From positions 496,001-560,000 of the forward strand of contig CAVVUC010000004.1 in assembly GCA_963751395.1 (NCBI GenBank): DNA of 64,000 nucleotides, in the 5' to 3' direction. This DNA comes from CAVVUC01 sp963751395. GTDB taxonomy: Bacteria; Verrucomicrobiota; Verrucomicrobiia; Chthoniobacterales; Chthoniobacteraceae. Shown piece after piece: positions 1-9,906 of the stretch. The notes under the pieces were generated by a model that was given only the letters and a program-made list of their open reading frames with translations, had not been told where the DNA came from and made no database searches. A program made the translations under genes and the position numbers. Every line of letters starts with the position of its first letter. Position 1 is the first letter of the stretch.

Positions 1-1571
1 TGATCGTCGATCCCAAAGGCGTTGCCACTGCCGAGAGAATCGCGAGCATCGCCCATATTTTGGCCGGGCCTCTTGGATTGGAAGAAAAGTGAGCTGAAGG
101 AGAAACTGAGCACGGATCGCCGTTACGTTGTCATCAAACGCCAGGTGCCCGAAGCGCTTGCCGTCACGATCGAGAATCGCTTTCAAATCGAGAACGGCTT
201 GCGGGAAAAGAACCACCGCCCGCTGTTGCGCGGCATCAGCTTCGAACGCGACGCCACCCGGATCTATCCGAACGGAAAAATGCTGTGCCATGTGGTTGGT
301 TTCATGAACAGCGAGCACGAAGGCGTGCAGGGGATCGAGATGACGATGGACAAATACCTGCGCGGCTACGACGGGTTCCGTTACATTGAGATCGCCCGCA
401 CCGGCAAGGAAATCGTGCCGTATCGCGGCCAGGAGCGCGCGCCGCGCGACGGCTGCACGATCCGGCTCACGATCGACCTGAGATTGCAAAACATTGTCGA
501 GACAGAACTCGCGGCGGCCGTTGAACAGTTCAAGCCGGAGAAGGCCATCGCGATCCTGATGCGCCCGAAAACGGGGGAAATTCTGGCGCTGGCGAACTGT
601 CCGAATTTCGATCTGAACCAGGTTCGGCGAAGGCAGGAAACCGGAGGAAATGAAGAACGCCGCGATCATCGACATGATGGAGCCCGGATCAACGTTCAAA
701 ATCGTCACCGCCGCCGCCGCGCTGAACGAGAAACTTGTCCGGCCCGACAGCGTCATCTTCTGCGAAAACGGCGTTTACAACTATGGCAACCGCCCGCTTC
801 ACGACCATCACCCCTACGGCGATCTCACCGTTGACGAAATCCTGATGAAATCCAGCAACATCGGTGCGGCAAAGCTGGCGATGAAACTTGGCGACCAGCG
901 CTTTTACGAATACATCCGGCGGTTTGGATTTGGCGAACGAACCGGTATCCAGCTTCCGGGCGAGATCGGCGGCGTCATCCATCCGCCGCACAAGCTGGAG
1001 CAAGATTTCCATCACGCGCATTCCGATGGGACAGGAAGTTGCCGTCACACCGATGCAGATGATCACGGCCCTGGCCGCGATTGCGAATGGCGGGCGGCTG
1101 ATGATGCCGCAGATCATTCACGAAGTCGTGGACGACCAGGGCGCGACGATCGCCACTTTTCCGCCGCAGGAAATCCGCCAGGCTGTGTCTGCCGAAGCCG
1201 CGAAGCAGGTCCGCGATGCATTGAAGACCGTGGTCAGCGACAAGGGCACCGCAGCGCTCGCGAAGGTCGCCGGCTACACGGTCTTCGGCAAAACGGGCAC
1301 CGCACAGAAAGCCGATCCAAAAGGCGGTTACATGTCGGGCAAATACATCGTTTCATTCATCGGCGGCCTGCCCGCGGACAATCCGGAATTTGTCTGCCTC
1401 GTGATGCTCGACGATGCGAAAACGAAATCCAATCAGAACTACGGCGGGCTGGTGGCCGCTCCGATTTTTTCGCGCATCGCGGAGAAAACAGCCCGCTACC
1501 TGAACCTGCGCCCCGGGCTGGAGGAGACGCCGAACATCATCATCACGCAGACGCGGCCGGAGCGTGACTAG
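1..1571 (+). CDS. ftsI: Peptidoglycan transpeptidase FtsI (PBP3), 5'-partial, three frame breaks
   Basis: This is the septal class B penicillin-binding protein that cross-links peptidoglycan during division. The start lies before the window. All three transpeptidase motifs are visible, each in a different frame: the SxxK serine in GSTFK near 690-705, the SSN motif near 853, and the KTG motif in FGKTGTAQK near 1287. Frame continuity needs one extra base removed near positions 90, 621 and 995; the conserved sequence then runs without a gap. The stop at 1569-1571 touches murE, as expected at the head of a dcw cluster. An orthologue with an intact frame is the likely reality; a decayed gene is unlikely because only single bases are in excess and every motif is kept. 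Confidence 0.9.
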
Positions 1572-1572
1572 C

Positions 1573-3054
1573 ATGCAACTCAAGACCCTCATCGAGAACC
1601 TGAAGACGATCGAGATCAGCGGCCCGCTGGACCGCGAGATCACCTCGATCGCGTACGATTCCCGGCGGGTGAAAAGCGGGAGCCTCTTCGTCGCAATGCG
1701 CGGAGAGAAAGTGGACGGATTCGATTTCGTGGAGAAAGCAATCAACCAAGGAGCCGCCGCCATCGTCAGCGAGCGGCGCGAACGAGACGCGCGAGTCACC
1801 ATGATCGCCGTCGAAGATTCGCGCCGCGCCCTCGCCGACATGGCGGCGGTCTTTTTTCAAAAGCCGTCGCATCACCTGAAGATGACCGGCGTGACCGGCA
1901 CCAACGGCAAGACGACGTTCACGTTTCTGCTCAAGCACATCTGCGAGAAGGCGATGCTGCGCAGCGGCCTGCTGGGCACCGTGCGTTACGAGATCGGCGA
2001 GCGCATCCTGCCGGCGGCGCGCACCACGCCGGAATCCCTCGATGTGCAGGAGATGCTCTTCCAGATGCGCTCCGCGGGCTGCAGAGCGGCAGTCATGGAA
2101 GTCTCCTCGCACGCGCTCGTGCAGGATCGCGCGCGCGGGATCGAGTTCGACGTGGCGGTGTTCACCAACCTCACCCAGGACCATCTCGACTATCACAAGA
2201 CGATGGAGAATTACTTCGAGGCGAAGTCGCTTCTCTTCAGCGGTCTCACGCAGCAGTTGAAGAAGAAGGGCAAGGCAGTGATCAACTGCGACGATCGTTA
2301 CGGCGCCCAGTTGATGGAGAGAATGCCGAAGGAAATTCCCGTCATCACGTTCGGCCTCGGCGCGCGCGCGGACTTCCGCGCGAGCAATGTGAAGATCGAT
2401 TTCACCGGCACGACCTACCAGCTCGACGTGCGCGGCAAGAGCTATCTGGTGCGACTTCCGCTGATCGGACGCTTCAATGTTTACAACTCGCTCGCGGCGA
2501 TCGCCGCCGCCTCGGCGCTCGGCATCGAGGTGCGCTCCGCGGTGCTCTCCCTTGCGAATGCGCCCGCCGTTCCCGGCCGTCTCGAAGCGGTTCCGGTGAA
2601 GCGGCAGTTTCGTATCTTCGTGGATTACGCGCACACGGACGACGCGCTGCTCAACGTCATGCGAACCCTGCGCGAGCTTTCTCCGAACCGCTTGATCGTC
2701 GTATTCGGCTGCGGCGGCAATCGCGACAAAGCCAAGCGCCCGCTCATGGGGGCCGCCGTCGATCAAAACGCCGACTACGCCATCATCACCTCGGACAACC
2801 CGCGCAAGGAAGACCCGGAAGCGATTATCGAGGACATCAAACGGGGATTTCGCGGCAGCAAGTATGAAGTCGTGGTCGATCGCAAAGAGGCGATCTTCCG
2901 CGCGATCGCGATGGCGCAGCCGCGCGACATCATCCTGCTCGCGGGCAAAGGCCACGAGAACTATCAGGAGTTTGCCGACCACACCGTGCCTTTCGATGAC
3001 GTGGACGTCGCGAAGCTCGCGGTCGCGGAGCGCCCCGTGGAAATGCAGAACTGA
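1573..3054 (+). CDS. murE: UDP-MurNAc-L-Ala-D-Glu:meso-diaminopimelate ligase MurE
   Basis: Cytoplasmic Mur ligase that adds the third stem-peptide residue. The ATP-binding loop GTNGKTT sits near residues 108-114, followed by the central-domain helix with SSHAL and a C-terminal ligase domain. The DNPR signature near residue 408 (SDNPRKEDP) is the known mark of meso-diaminopimelate specificity, so the wall is of the DAP type. Length 493 aa is normal. An alternative GTG start at 1564 overlaps the ftsI stop; I prefer the ATG at 1573, because conserved family sequence begins right after it. The frame is uninterrupted, in contrast to its upstream neighbour. Confidence 0.96.
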   Translation: MQLKTLIENLKTIEISGPLDREITSIAYDSRRVKSGSLFVAMRGEKVDGFDFVEKAINQGAAAIVSERRERDARVTMIAVEDSRRALADMAAVFFQKPSHHLKMTGVTGTNGKTTFTFLLKHICEKAMLRSGLLGTVRYEIGERILPAARTTPESLDVQEMLFQMRSAGCRAAVMEVSSHALVQDRARGIEFDVAVFTNLTQDHLDYHKTMENYFEAKSLLFSGLTQQLKKKGKAVINCDDRYGAQLMERMPKEIPVITFGLGARADFRASNVKIDFTGTTYQLDVRGKSYLVRLPLIGRFNVYNSLAAIAAASALGIEVRSAVLSLANAPAVPGRLEAVPVKRQFRIFVDYAHTDDALLNVMRTLRELSPNRLIVVFGCGGNRDKAKRPLMGAAVDQNADYAIITSDNPRKEDPEAIIEDIKRGFRGSKYEVVVDRKEAIFRAIAMAQPRDIILLAGKGHENYQEFADHTVPFDDVDVAKLAVAERPVEMQN

Positions 3055-3224
3055 AAGACTTATGGAAACAACAACCAAATCAAACGTGCGAAAATTCCGT
3101 TACTTCCTTCGTCGAGCCTTCAAACCCAGAGTGAAGACGACGGTCATGACGTGTGCCGACATCGAGGTGCGCCAGGAGGCCACCAGGCAGAGGGCATTCA
3201 GCCTTTTCTCACCAACCTTCAACC

Positions 3225-4583
3225 GTGGATCCAGTCGAACTTAAAACTCTTGCTCAATGGGCTGGCGGAGAGCTTCTCAACGGCAGGCAGGGGTCTGTCG
3301 CGACGAACATCTGCACCGACTCTCGCTCGCTAAAAGCGGGCGATTTGTTTCTCGCGCTTCGGGGCGAAAACTTCGACGCGCACACGTTCGTTGTAGAGGC
3401 TGCGCGTCAAGGAGCGATCGGAGCCGTCGTTGAGTCGGTTCCGGAGAATCTGCCGCCCGGCTTTGCCATCATCCGTGTCGCCGACACGCTTGGCGCCTTG
3501 CAGCGAATCGCCGCGCAATATCGCCGGACGCTGTCGTTGAAAGCCGTCGTCATCACTGGCAGCAACGGCAAGACTTCGACGAAGGATTTCGCGGCGGCGG
3601 TTTTGGGAGAACGATTTCGCGTTGTCAAAACCGAGGGCAACCTGAACAACCACATCGGCCTGCCGCTCACGATTCTGCGCGCCAGCGCGTCGGACGAAGT
3701 CGGAATCTTCGAAGCAGGGATGAACCATCCGGGCGAAATCGACCCGCTCGCAAAAATCGCGCAGCCGGATGTCGGCATCATCACGAACATCGGAGTCGCG
3801 CACATCGAGTTCATGAAAACGCGCGACGCCATCGCGAAGGAAAAGGGAGTGCTCGCCGAGGCGCTGACGGCAGACGGCCAGCTCGTGCTCGACGCGGAGG
3901 ACGAATACACGGATTCAATTGCCGCGCGCACAAAGGCCAGGGTCGTCCGCGTGGGGACGGACATTGAATTGGGCGACATCGCGCACGAAGCCGACGGAAG
4001 CCGTTTCACGGTTCATGCGGGCGGGCGGAGCGCTGTCGTGCGGCTCGCCGTCCCGGGCCGGCACATGATTCGCAACGCCCTGTTCGCGATCGCCGCCGGA
4101 ACGATCCTTGGCGTCACGCTCGAGGAATGCGCCGCCGGCCTGGCCCGCGTCAAATTGACGAAAGGCCGCCTCGAACAGAAAACGATCCGCGGCATCCACG
4201 TGCTCGACGACACCTACAACGCCAATCCCGACTCGATGGTCGCCGCATTGCGCACGCTGGCGGAAATCCCGACAACGGGCCGCCGCATCGCGGTGCTTGG
4301 CAAGATGAACGAGTTGGGGGCGGAGTCGGAAAGCGGGCACCGGCGCGTCGGAGAAGTGGCCGCGCGCGAGCGGATCGATTGCGTCGTCGGAGTCGGCAAC
4401 GGCGGCTCGCCGTGGATTGTCGAGAGCGCCCGCGAGCACGGCGTTGCGAAAGTTTTTCACACTCCATCCACGTCCGAGGCGACCCAGTTGCTGCTCAAGA
4501 TCGCGAAGCCAGGCGACGTGCTCCTTGTGAAAGGCAGCCGCTCGGTGAAAATGGAAAGCATCGTGGAGGGACTGGCGGCATGA
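3225..4583 (+). CDS. murF: UDP-MurNAc-tripeptide:D-Ala-D-Ala ligase MurF
   Basis: Cytoplasmic ligase that adds D-Ala-D-Ala to complete the pentapeptide precursor. The ATP loop GSNGKTSTK lies near residues 110-118, then the family motif NNHIGLPLT, and the C-terminal region with DDTYNANPDSM that is typical of MurF rather than MurE or MurD. I chose the GTG at 3225 because the MurF fold starts there (DPVELKTLAQWAGG); an upstream ATG at 3153 in the same frame adds 24 residues without family character. The stop overlaps the mraY start (ATGA at 4580-4583), which indicates translational coupling. Confidence 0.94.
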   Translation: MDPVELKTLAQWAGGELLNGRQGSVATNICTDSRSLKAGDLFLALRGENFDAHTFVVEAARQGAIGAVVESVPENLPPGFAIIRVADTLGALQRIAAQYRRTLSLKAVVITGSNGKTSTKDFAAAVLGERFRVVKTEGNLNNHIGLPLTILRASASDEVGIFEAGMNHPGEIDPLAKIAQPDVGIITNIGVAHIEFMKTRDAIAKEKGVLAEALTADGQLVLDAEDEYTDSIAARTKARVVRVGTDIELGDIAHEADGSRFTVHAGGRSAVVRLAVPGRHMIRNALFAIAAGTILGVTLEECAAGLARVKLTKGRLEQKTIRGIHVLDDTYNANPDSMVAALRTLAEIPTTGRRIAVLGKMNELGAESESGHRRVGEVAARERIDCVVGVGNGGSPWIVESAREHGVAKVFHTPSTSEATQLLLKIAKPGDVLLVKGSRSVKMESIVEGLAA

Positions 4584-5681
4584 TGTATTACCTGCATCTC
4601 CTCAGCGATCGGTTTGGCGCGTTCAACGTGTTCCAATACATCACCGTTCGCGCGATGGGGGCGGCAATCACGGCGTTCCTGCTCTGCCTGATTTTCGGCG
4701 ACATGGTCATCCGCAAACTCATCGGCCTCAAGCTCGGCCAGCCGATCCGCACCAAGGAGGAGGTCCACAAGCTCGCTGAATTGCACGGCGGCAAACGCGG
4801 GACGCCGACGATGGGCGGCGTGCTGCTGCTCGGTGCCGTCGTCGTCTCGACGCTTTTGTGGGCAAGACTCCAGAACAAATCCGTGATGGCTGGCGATCTT
4901 CTCGATTGTGTATCTCGGCGCGCTCGGATTCGCGGACGACTACCTGAAAGTCTCGAAGAAAAAGTCCGACGGCATCAGCGGCCGGATCAAGCTCGTCGCG
5001 CAGTTCACTCTGGCCGCGATCGTCACCGGGTTCTTTCTGTTGAACCCCGCGATCAGCGTGCAGGCGCGCGAACTCTACGTGCCGTTTCTCAAGGACCCGC
5101 TCATCTTCAACATGGGCCTGTTCACGTTCGTGTTTTACTCCGCGATCATCGTCGGTTCGTCCAACGCGGTGAACCTCACCGACGGCCTCGACGGCCTCGC
5201 CACCGGCTGCACCGTGACTGCGGCTCTCGCTTACGCGGTGCTCGCCTACGCCGCCGGCAACGTGAAAATCTCGAAGTATCTCGACATTCCTTTTTACGCT
5301 TTCTCGGGCGAACTCACGGTCGTTTGCATGGCGCTGGTCGGAGCCGGGCTGGGATTCCTCTGGTTCAACTGTCATCCGGCCAAGGTCTTTATGGGCGACA
5401 CCGGCTCGCTCGCGATCGGCGGCGTGCTCGGCGTCGTGGCGATCTGCTGCAAACAGGAACTGCTTCTGCTCGTGGTCGGCGGCGTTTTTGTCATCGAGGC
5501 GATGTCCGTCATTTTGCAGGTGATGAGCTTCAAGCTCACCGGCAAGCGCATCTTCGCGATGTCGCCGATTCATCACCATTTCGAACTCAAAGGCTGGAAG
5601 GAGAACACCGTGATCGTGCGCTTCTGGATTCTCTCGATCATGTTCGCCTTCTTCGGTCTCGCAACACTCAAACTTCGTTGA
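4580..5681 (+). CDS. mraY: Phospho-MurNAc-pentapeptide transferase MraY, one frame break
   Basis: Integral membrane enzyme that transfers phospho-MurNAc-pentapeptide to undecaprenyl phosphate, making lipid I. Signature motifs are present: GTPTMGG near residue 73, the DDYLK aspartates, NLTDGLDGLA, and FMGDTGSLAIGG. About ten hydrophobic segments are visible. A single extra A near 4886 splits the gene into two frames. Without it the gene is 367 codons, so 366 aa, a normal MraY length. It starts in the ATGA overlap with murF and is followed five bases later by murD. Confidence 0.93.
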
Positions 5682-5685
5682 ACGC

Positions 5686-7008
5686 GTGGAATACAAAGGA
5701 AAAAACATCGCAGTGCTCGGAGCCGGTGAAAGCGGCGAGGCCGCTGCGATTTTGCTCAAGGAGGAACAGGCCATGGTTACACTGCTCGACAGCGCGGACT
5801 TGAAAAAGCTCCGCTCCAAAATCGAAAAGATCACGCCGCTTGGCATCGCGCTCATCGCGGGCGCCGAGGCGGACCAGGATGAAACCCGTTACGACCTCGG
5901 CGTTCTGAGCCCGGGGATCGATCCGGCGTCGCCGCTCGTGCAGAACTTCATTCGCAAGCGCATCGACATGATCGGCGAACTCGAGTTGTCGTTCACGCTT
6001 TGCGCGTGCCCGGTGATCGCCATCACCGGCACGAACGGGAAGACCACGACGACCGAACTCGTGGCTGCGATGCTGAACGGTTGCGGCGTGCGGACCCTCG
6101 CAAGCGGAAACATCGGTCCCGCCTTCGCGGCGACGGTGGGCAGGAGCCGCGAGATGGACGTGATGACACTCGAAGTCAGTTCGTTCCAGTTGGAGGAAAT
6201 CCGCACGTTCCGTCCGCGCGTCGCCGTGTGGCTGAACCTCACACCGGATCACCTCGACCGCTACGCGACGACGGACGAATACCGCAACGCCAAGCTCCGC
6301 CTCTTCGAGAACCAGACCGCGGAGGATTTTGCCGTCGTGAACTTCCGCGATGAACTGCCGCCGCTCAAAGCGAGGAAGATCACCTTCAGCGCCTACATGC
6401 CCGGAGCGGATTTCGAGTTGCGTGAAGGCGTGATTTTTTACCACGGCGATCCCGTTCTCAAGATGTCCGACACGAAACTGCGCGGCTTGCACAACGCCGA
6501 GAACCTGATGGCGGCGCTCGGCGTCGGAGTCGCTCGGGGATTGAGTTTCGAGGCAATGGTCCCGCCGCTTTGCTCTTACAAGCCGCTGCCGCATCGCTGC
6601 GAGTTGGTGCGCACGCTCAATGGCGTCGAATTTGTGAACGACTCGAAGGCCACGAACCTCGACGCCCTCGAAAAGGCGCTCATGTCCGAAACGCGTCCGG
6701 TGATCCTGATTGCCGGCGGCAAGGACAAGGGATTCGAGTTCGATTCGATCACCGATCTCGTTGCAGGAAAATGCCGGCGTGTGATCCTCATCGGCGAGAT
6801 GTCGGAGCGCATCGAGGCGCTCTGGAAACCGCGGGTCGCATGCGAGAAGGCCAGCTCGTTGAGCGACGCGGTCCTGCGGGCGCGCGCCGGCGCGGCTCAC
6901 GGCGAAGTCGTCCTGCTTTCGCCGGGCACATCTTCTTTCGACATGTTCAAAAACTATGCCGATCGCGGGAATCAATTCCGCGAAATCGTTCAATCCCTGC
7001 AGTCATGA
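5686..7008 (+). CDS. murD: UDP-MurNAc-L-alanine:D-glutamate ligase MurD
   Basis: Cytoplasmic ligase for the second residue of the stem peptide. The N-terminal Rossmann-like part holds GAGESG, the ATP loop GTNGKTTTTE is near residues 114-123, and NDSKATN near residue 317 is the typical MurD motif before the C-terminal domain. Length 440 aa is normal and the frame is intact. The start is a GTG at 5686 just after mraY. Its stop overlaps the ATG of the LysM gene by four bases. Confidence 0.95.
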   Translation: MEYKGKNIAVLGAGESGEAAAILLKEEQAMVTLLDSADLKKLRSKIEKITPLGIALIAGAEADQDETRYDLGVLSPGIDPASPLVQNFIRKRIDMIGELELSFTLCACPVIAITGTNGKTTTTELVAAMLNGCGVRTLASGNIGPAFAATVGRSREMDVMTLEVSSFQLEEIRTFRPRVAVWLNLTPDHLDRYATTDEYRNAKLRLFENQTAEDFAVVNFRDELPPLKARKITFSAYMPGADFELREGVIFYHGDPVLKMSDTKLRGLHNAENLMAALGVGVARGLSFEAMVPPLCSYKPLPHRCELVRTLNGVEFVNDSKATNLDALEKALMSETRPVILIAGGKDKGFEFDSITDLVAGKCRRVILIGEMSERIEALWKPRVACEKASSLSDAVLRARAGAAHGEVVLLSPGTSSFDMFKNYADRGNQFREIVQSLQS

Positions 7009-7538
7009 AGTTCCATCGAATGTTTCCAAAGAAACCACAGAAGCTCCGGGCCACCGCGCGCGCCGTTTCGAAAGAGGCGGACGATTTCGACGAGCCGAAC
7101 ATGAAACTTTCCAGCGCGTTCATCGTGGTGCTGCTGCTGCACGTGGTCGCCGTCGGCGGCATCTACGCATTCAACAGCATCAAGGTGCATCAGATTCCGC
7201 AAGGAGGCAGCAGCGCGCCGGTTCGCGCGGAAAGCTCCAGGTCCGCGTCCGTTGCCGTTGCAAATTCCACCGAGACCCAAAAATTGCACACCGCAAAACC
7301 GGTGCAGGAAACCCATGCGCAGGCTGAAGCCAAAAAGCCGGCCGACCAACCGGAGAAGCACGCACTCAAAGATTCCGGCGAGACTTATACCGTGGTCAAA
7401 GGCGACAACCCGCACGCGATCGCGCGCCGGTTGCATGTGAGCTACGACGAGCTGCTGAAGCTGAACAAGATCGACGACCCGAAGAAACTGCAGATCGGTC
7501 AGAAACTGCGTGTCCCCACGAAGACGAAGGCGAACTGA
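7005..7538 (+). CDS. Membrane-anchored LysM protein inside the dcw cluster
   Basis: A 177-residue protein with a basic cytoplasmic N-terminus, one membrane helix at about residues 36-56, a low-complexity Ser/Ala/Lys/Pro linker, and a C-terminal LysM domain at about residues 128-172 (core YTVVKGDNPHAIARRLHVS). LysM domains bind GlcNAc-containing glycan, so the protein probably reaches the wall from the inner membrane. It overlaps murD by four bases and lies three bases before ftsW, so it is cotranscribed with division genes. I infer a role in septal wall synthesis or its coordination; no catalytic domain is visible. This insertion is not part of the classical dcw order. Confidence 0.8.
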   Translation: MKFHRMFPKKPQKLRATARAVSKEADDFDEPNMKLSSAFIVVLLLHVVAVGGIYAFNSIKVHQIPQGGSSAPVRAESSRSASVAVANSTETQKLHTAKPVQETHAQAEAKKPADQPEKHALKDSGETYTVVKGDNPHAIARRLHVSYDELLKLNKIDDPKKLQIGQKLRVPTKTKAN

Positions 7539-7541
7539 ACG

Positions 7542-8681
7542 ATGCTCGGCAAAAGCGTTTACTTTTTGGTCCTCTCGGTTGCGGCGATGATTGTGCTCGG
7601 CATCGTCATGCTGTTCAGCACGAGCGCATTCGCACTGGACACCCACGGTGACCCGGTCTTCTTCGTGAAACGGCAGTCGATGTGGCTCGGGATCGGGATC
7701 GTGGCCTGCATCGTCGTGGCGTCGGTTGATTACCATTTCTGGCAGCGCACGTGGAAAATCTGGTTCGCTGTCTCGGTGGTGCTGCTCGCGCTCTGTTTCA
7801 TTCCGCACGTCGGACTGAAGATCAACGGCGCGCGACGCTGGCTCGGCTTTGGGCCGGTGAGATTTCAGCCCTCGGATTTCGCGAAGCTCGCGGTGGCGGT
7901 GTTCCTTGCCCACTGGTATTCCCTTTACGCGGAGCAATCGAAGGAATTCCTGAAAGGCTTTGTTTACCCAATGGCGATCGTCGCAGTGCCGATGGCGCTC
8001 ATCGCGCGCGAGATCGACATGGGAACGACAGCGTTGATCGGCGGCATGATGTTCGTGGTGATGTTCGTCGCGGGCGCCGGTTTGCGGTATATCGCGCCAC
8101 TCACGATCGCCGGTCTTGGAGCGACGCTTTACCTGGGCGCTCATTTGAAAGGACGATCGGAGCGAATATGGGCGTTTCTAAACCTGGAAGAATACAAGGA
8201 AACCGCCGGTCTTCAGCAATGGCAGGCGCTCATAGCCTTTGGCTCCGGCGGTGTCGATGGCCTCGGTCTGGGGAACGGGCGAATCAAAATGATGTATCTG
8301 CCGGAAGCGCACACCGATTTCATTCTGCCCATGATCGGGGAGGAACTCGGACTGCGTTTCACGCTTGCGATCGTCTTTTTCTACCTGGTCATGATCCTCT
8401 CCGGAACGGTGATCGCGATGCGGTCGCGTGACCGGTTTGGCATGCTGCTCGGATTCGGAATCGTGGTGCTGATCGCATTGCAGGCGGCTGTCAATATCGG
8501 GGTGACCACCGCGCTGCTGCCCAACAAAGGACTGCCTCTGCCGTTCATCAGCTACGGCGGCTCGAACCTCGTTTTCTGCCTGGTTGGCATCGGCATCCTG
8601 ATCAACATCTATCGGCAGGGAATGGCCGACAAACCAAGAGTCGCGATGCGGTTGCACGCGAAAACCACGCCGAGAATATGA
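7542..8681 (+). CDS. ftsW: Septal peptidoglycan glycosyltransferase FtsW
   Basis: SEDS-family polytopic membrane protein that polymerises lipid II at the septum together with FtsI. At 379 aa with roughly ten hydrophobic segments it has the usual size. Family marks include NGARRWLGFGPVRFQPSDFAKLA, split here as NGARRWLG then QPSDFAK, and the C-terminal PFISYGGSN motif. It is FtsW rather than RodA by context between murD and murG, as in most dcw clusters. Frame intact. Confidence 0.94.
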   Translation: MLGKSVYFLVLSVAAMIVLGIVMLFSTSAFALDTHGDPVFFVKRQSMWLGIGIVACIVVASVDYHFWQRTWKIWFAVSVVLLALCFIPHVGLKINGARRWLGFGPVRFQPSDFAKLAVAVFLAHWYSLYAEQSKEFLKGFVYPMAIVAVPMALIAREIDMGTTALIGGMMFVVMFVAGAGLRYIAPLTIAGLGATLYLGAHLKGRSERIWAFLNLEEYKETAGLQQWQALIAFGSGGVDGLGLGNGRIKMMYLPEAHTDFILPMIGEELGLRFTLAIVFFYLVMILSGTVIAMRSRDRFGMLLGFGIVVLIALQAAVNIGVTTALLPNKGLPLPFISYGGSNLVFCLVGIGILINIYRQGMADKPRVAMRLHAKTTPRI

Positions 8682-8726
8682 CGGATTGCAGATTGGATTT
8701 CACTGCTCATGGGGTCGCGTCGTTCG

Positions 8727-8784
8727 CCATCTCCCATCTTCCATCTCCTATCTTCTATCTCCCATCTCCCATCCCCCATGCCCT
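8727..8784 (+). repeat. Degenerate heptamer tandem repeat before murG
   Basis: About eight imperfect seven-base units of the type TCCCATC run up to the murG start codon, with variants such as TTCCATC, TCCTATC, CCCCATG and CCCTATG. The strand is almost pure pyrimidine plus A. No ribosome-binding site other than this tract is visible in front of murG. Similar short-period repeats of different sequence occur at several other gene borders in this window. Confidence 0.75.
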
Positions 8785-9873
8785 ATGAAAGTCGTGATCG
8801 CAGGCGGAGGCACAGGCGGACATCTTTTTCCCGCGCTAGCGGTCGCGGAAGTGTTGCAGGAAAGGGGGCATGAAGTCGTGATCTTCATTTCAGAAAAGGA
8901 GATCGACGCGCTGGCCACGCGTGACCGCACAGAGTTCCGCTTCGAGAAGCTGCCGAGCATCGGAATGCCGAAGCTCTTCTCGCCGGCGATCTTCGGTTTT
9001 GTGAAACGGTTCAACGAGAGCCTCTCGCCGTGCCGCGCCCTCTACAAACGCTTCCAGCCGGATGCGGTGCTGGGGATGGGCGGCTTCACTTCCACCGCGC
9101 CGATTCTTGCCGGCAAGCTGCGCAAGATCTCCACGTTCCTGCACGAATCGAACGCCATTCCGGGAAAGGCCAACCGGCTCAACGCGAAGATGGTCGATAT
9201 GGTGCTGCTCGGCTTCGAGGATTGCGCACAACATTTCCCGAACGCCCGATGCGAAGTGACCGGCACGCCGATTCGCAAGACACTGGCGCAACGCGTGCCG
9301 AGGGAACAGGCGCTCGCGGCATTCGGCCTGCAGCCGGAGCGCAGGACGCTGCTCGTGATGGGCGGCAGTCAGGGCGCGCGCGGTATCAACGAGGCGATGA
9401 TCAAAGCATTGCCGGAGATCAAGCACCTGCCGATTCAGATCATTCACCTCGCGGGCGTTCAGGACGAGCAACTGATGACCGCGAACTATCGGCGCGAAGA
9501 AATTCCCGCTTACGTCTCCGGTTTCTGCAATCGCATGGAGGACGCCTACAGCGCGGCTGATTTTGCGATCGCGCGCTCGGGCGCCGCAAGTTTGTCGGAG
9601 CTGTCGCAGTTCGGACTTCCGAGCCTGCTGATCCCGTATCCGCACGCGTCGGAAAATCATCAGGCTTTGAATGCGGAAATATTTGAACGGCACGGCGCGG
9701 CTGCGGTATTGAGTCAGGCCGAAACCACGGCCGAAACGCTGGCGAAAAAAGTGCGCTGGTTTCTCGACGATCCGGCTCGTTTGCAGACGATGTCCGGGCG
9801 CTGTCGCCGTCTGGCTCCGCAAGCTGCGGCGGGTCGTGTCGTTGATGTGATCGAGAAATCCGTGGCGAAATGA
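8785..9873 (+). CDS. murG: Lipid II synthase MurG (GlcNAc transferase)
   Basis: Peripheral inner-membrane glycosyltransferase that adds GlcNAc to lipid I. The N-terminal GGGTGGHLFPA loop is at residues 6-16, GMGGFTS and HESNAIPGKANR follow, and the donor-binding MGGSQGARGIN and ARSGAASLSE motifs are in the second domain. Length 362 aa. The ATG at 8785 is chosen because the family N-terminus MKVVIAGGGTGG begins there; the longer frame upstream only translates the heptamer repeat. Frame intact. Confidence 0.95.
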   Translation: MKVVIAGGGTGGHLFPALAVAEVLQERGHEVVIFISEKEIDALATRDRTEFRFEKLPSIGMPKLFSPAIFGFVKRFNESLSPCRALYKRFQPDAVLGMGGFTSTAPILAGKLRKISTFLHESNAIPGKANRLNAKMVDMVLLGFEDCAQHFPNARCEVTGTPIRKTLAQRVPREQALAAFGLQPERRTLLVMGGSQGARGINEAMIKALPEIKHLPIQIIHLAGVQDEQLMTANYRREEIPAYVSGFCNRMEDAYSAADFAIARSGAASLSELSQFGLPSLLIPYPHASENHQALNAEIFERHGAAAVLSQAETTAETLAKKVRWFLDDPARLQTMSGRCRRLAPQAAAGRVVDVIEKSVAK

Positions 9874-9906
9874 ATTTGAAGAAACAAATCCGATAACCAA
9901 AACCGA

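Noticed and set aside
1543..3078. 511-codon antisense frame over murE
   Set aside because: Composition-driven shadow of murE; no start context and no protein family features.
3063..3244. 60-codon small gene between murE and murF
   Set aside because: It overlaps the murF start, is Arg/Thr-rich and has no recognised features; a real peptide cannot be excluded but is not supported.
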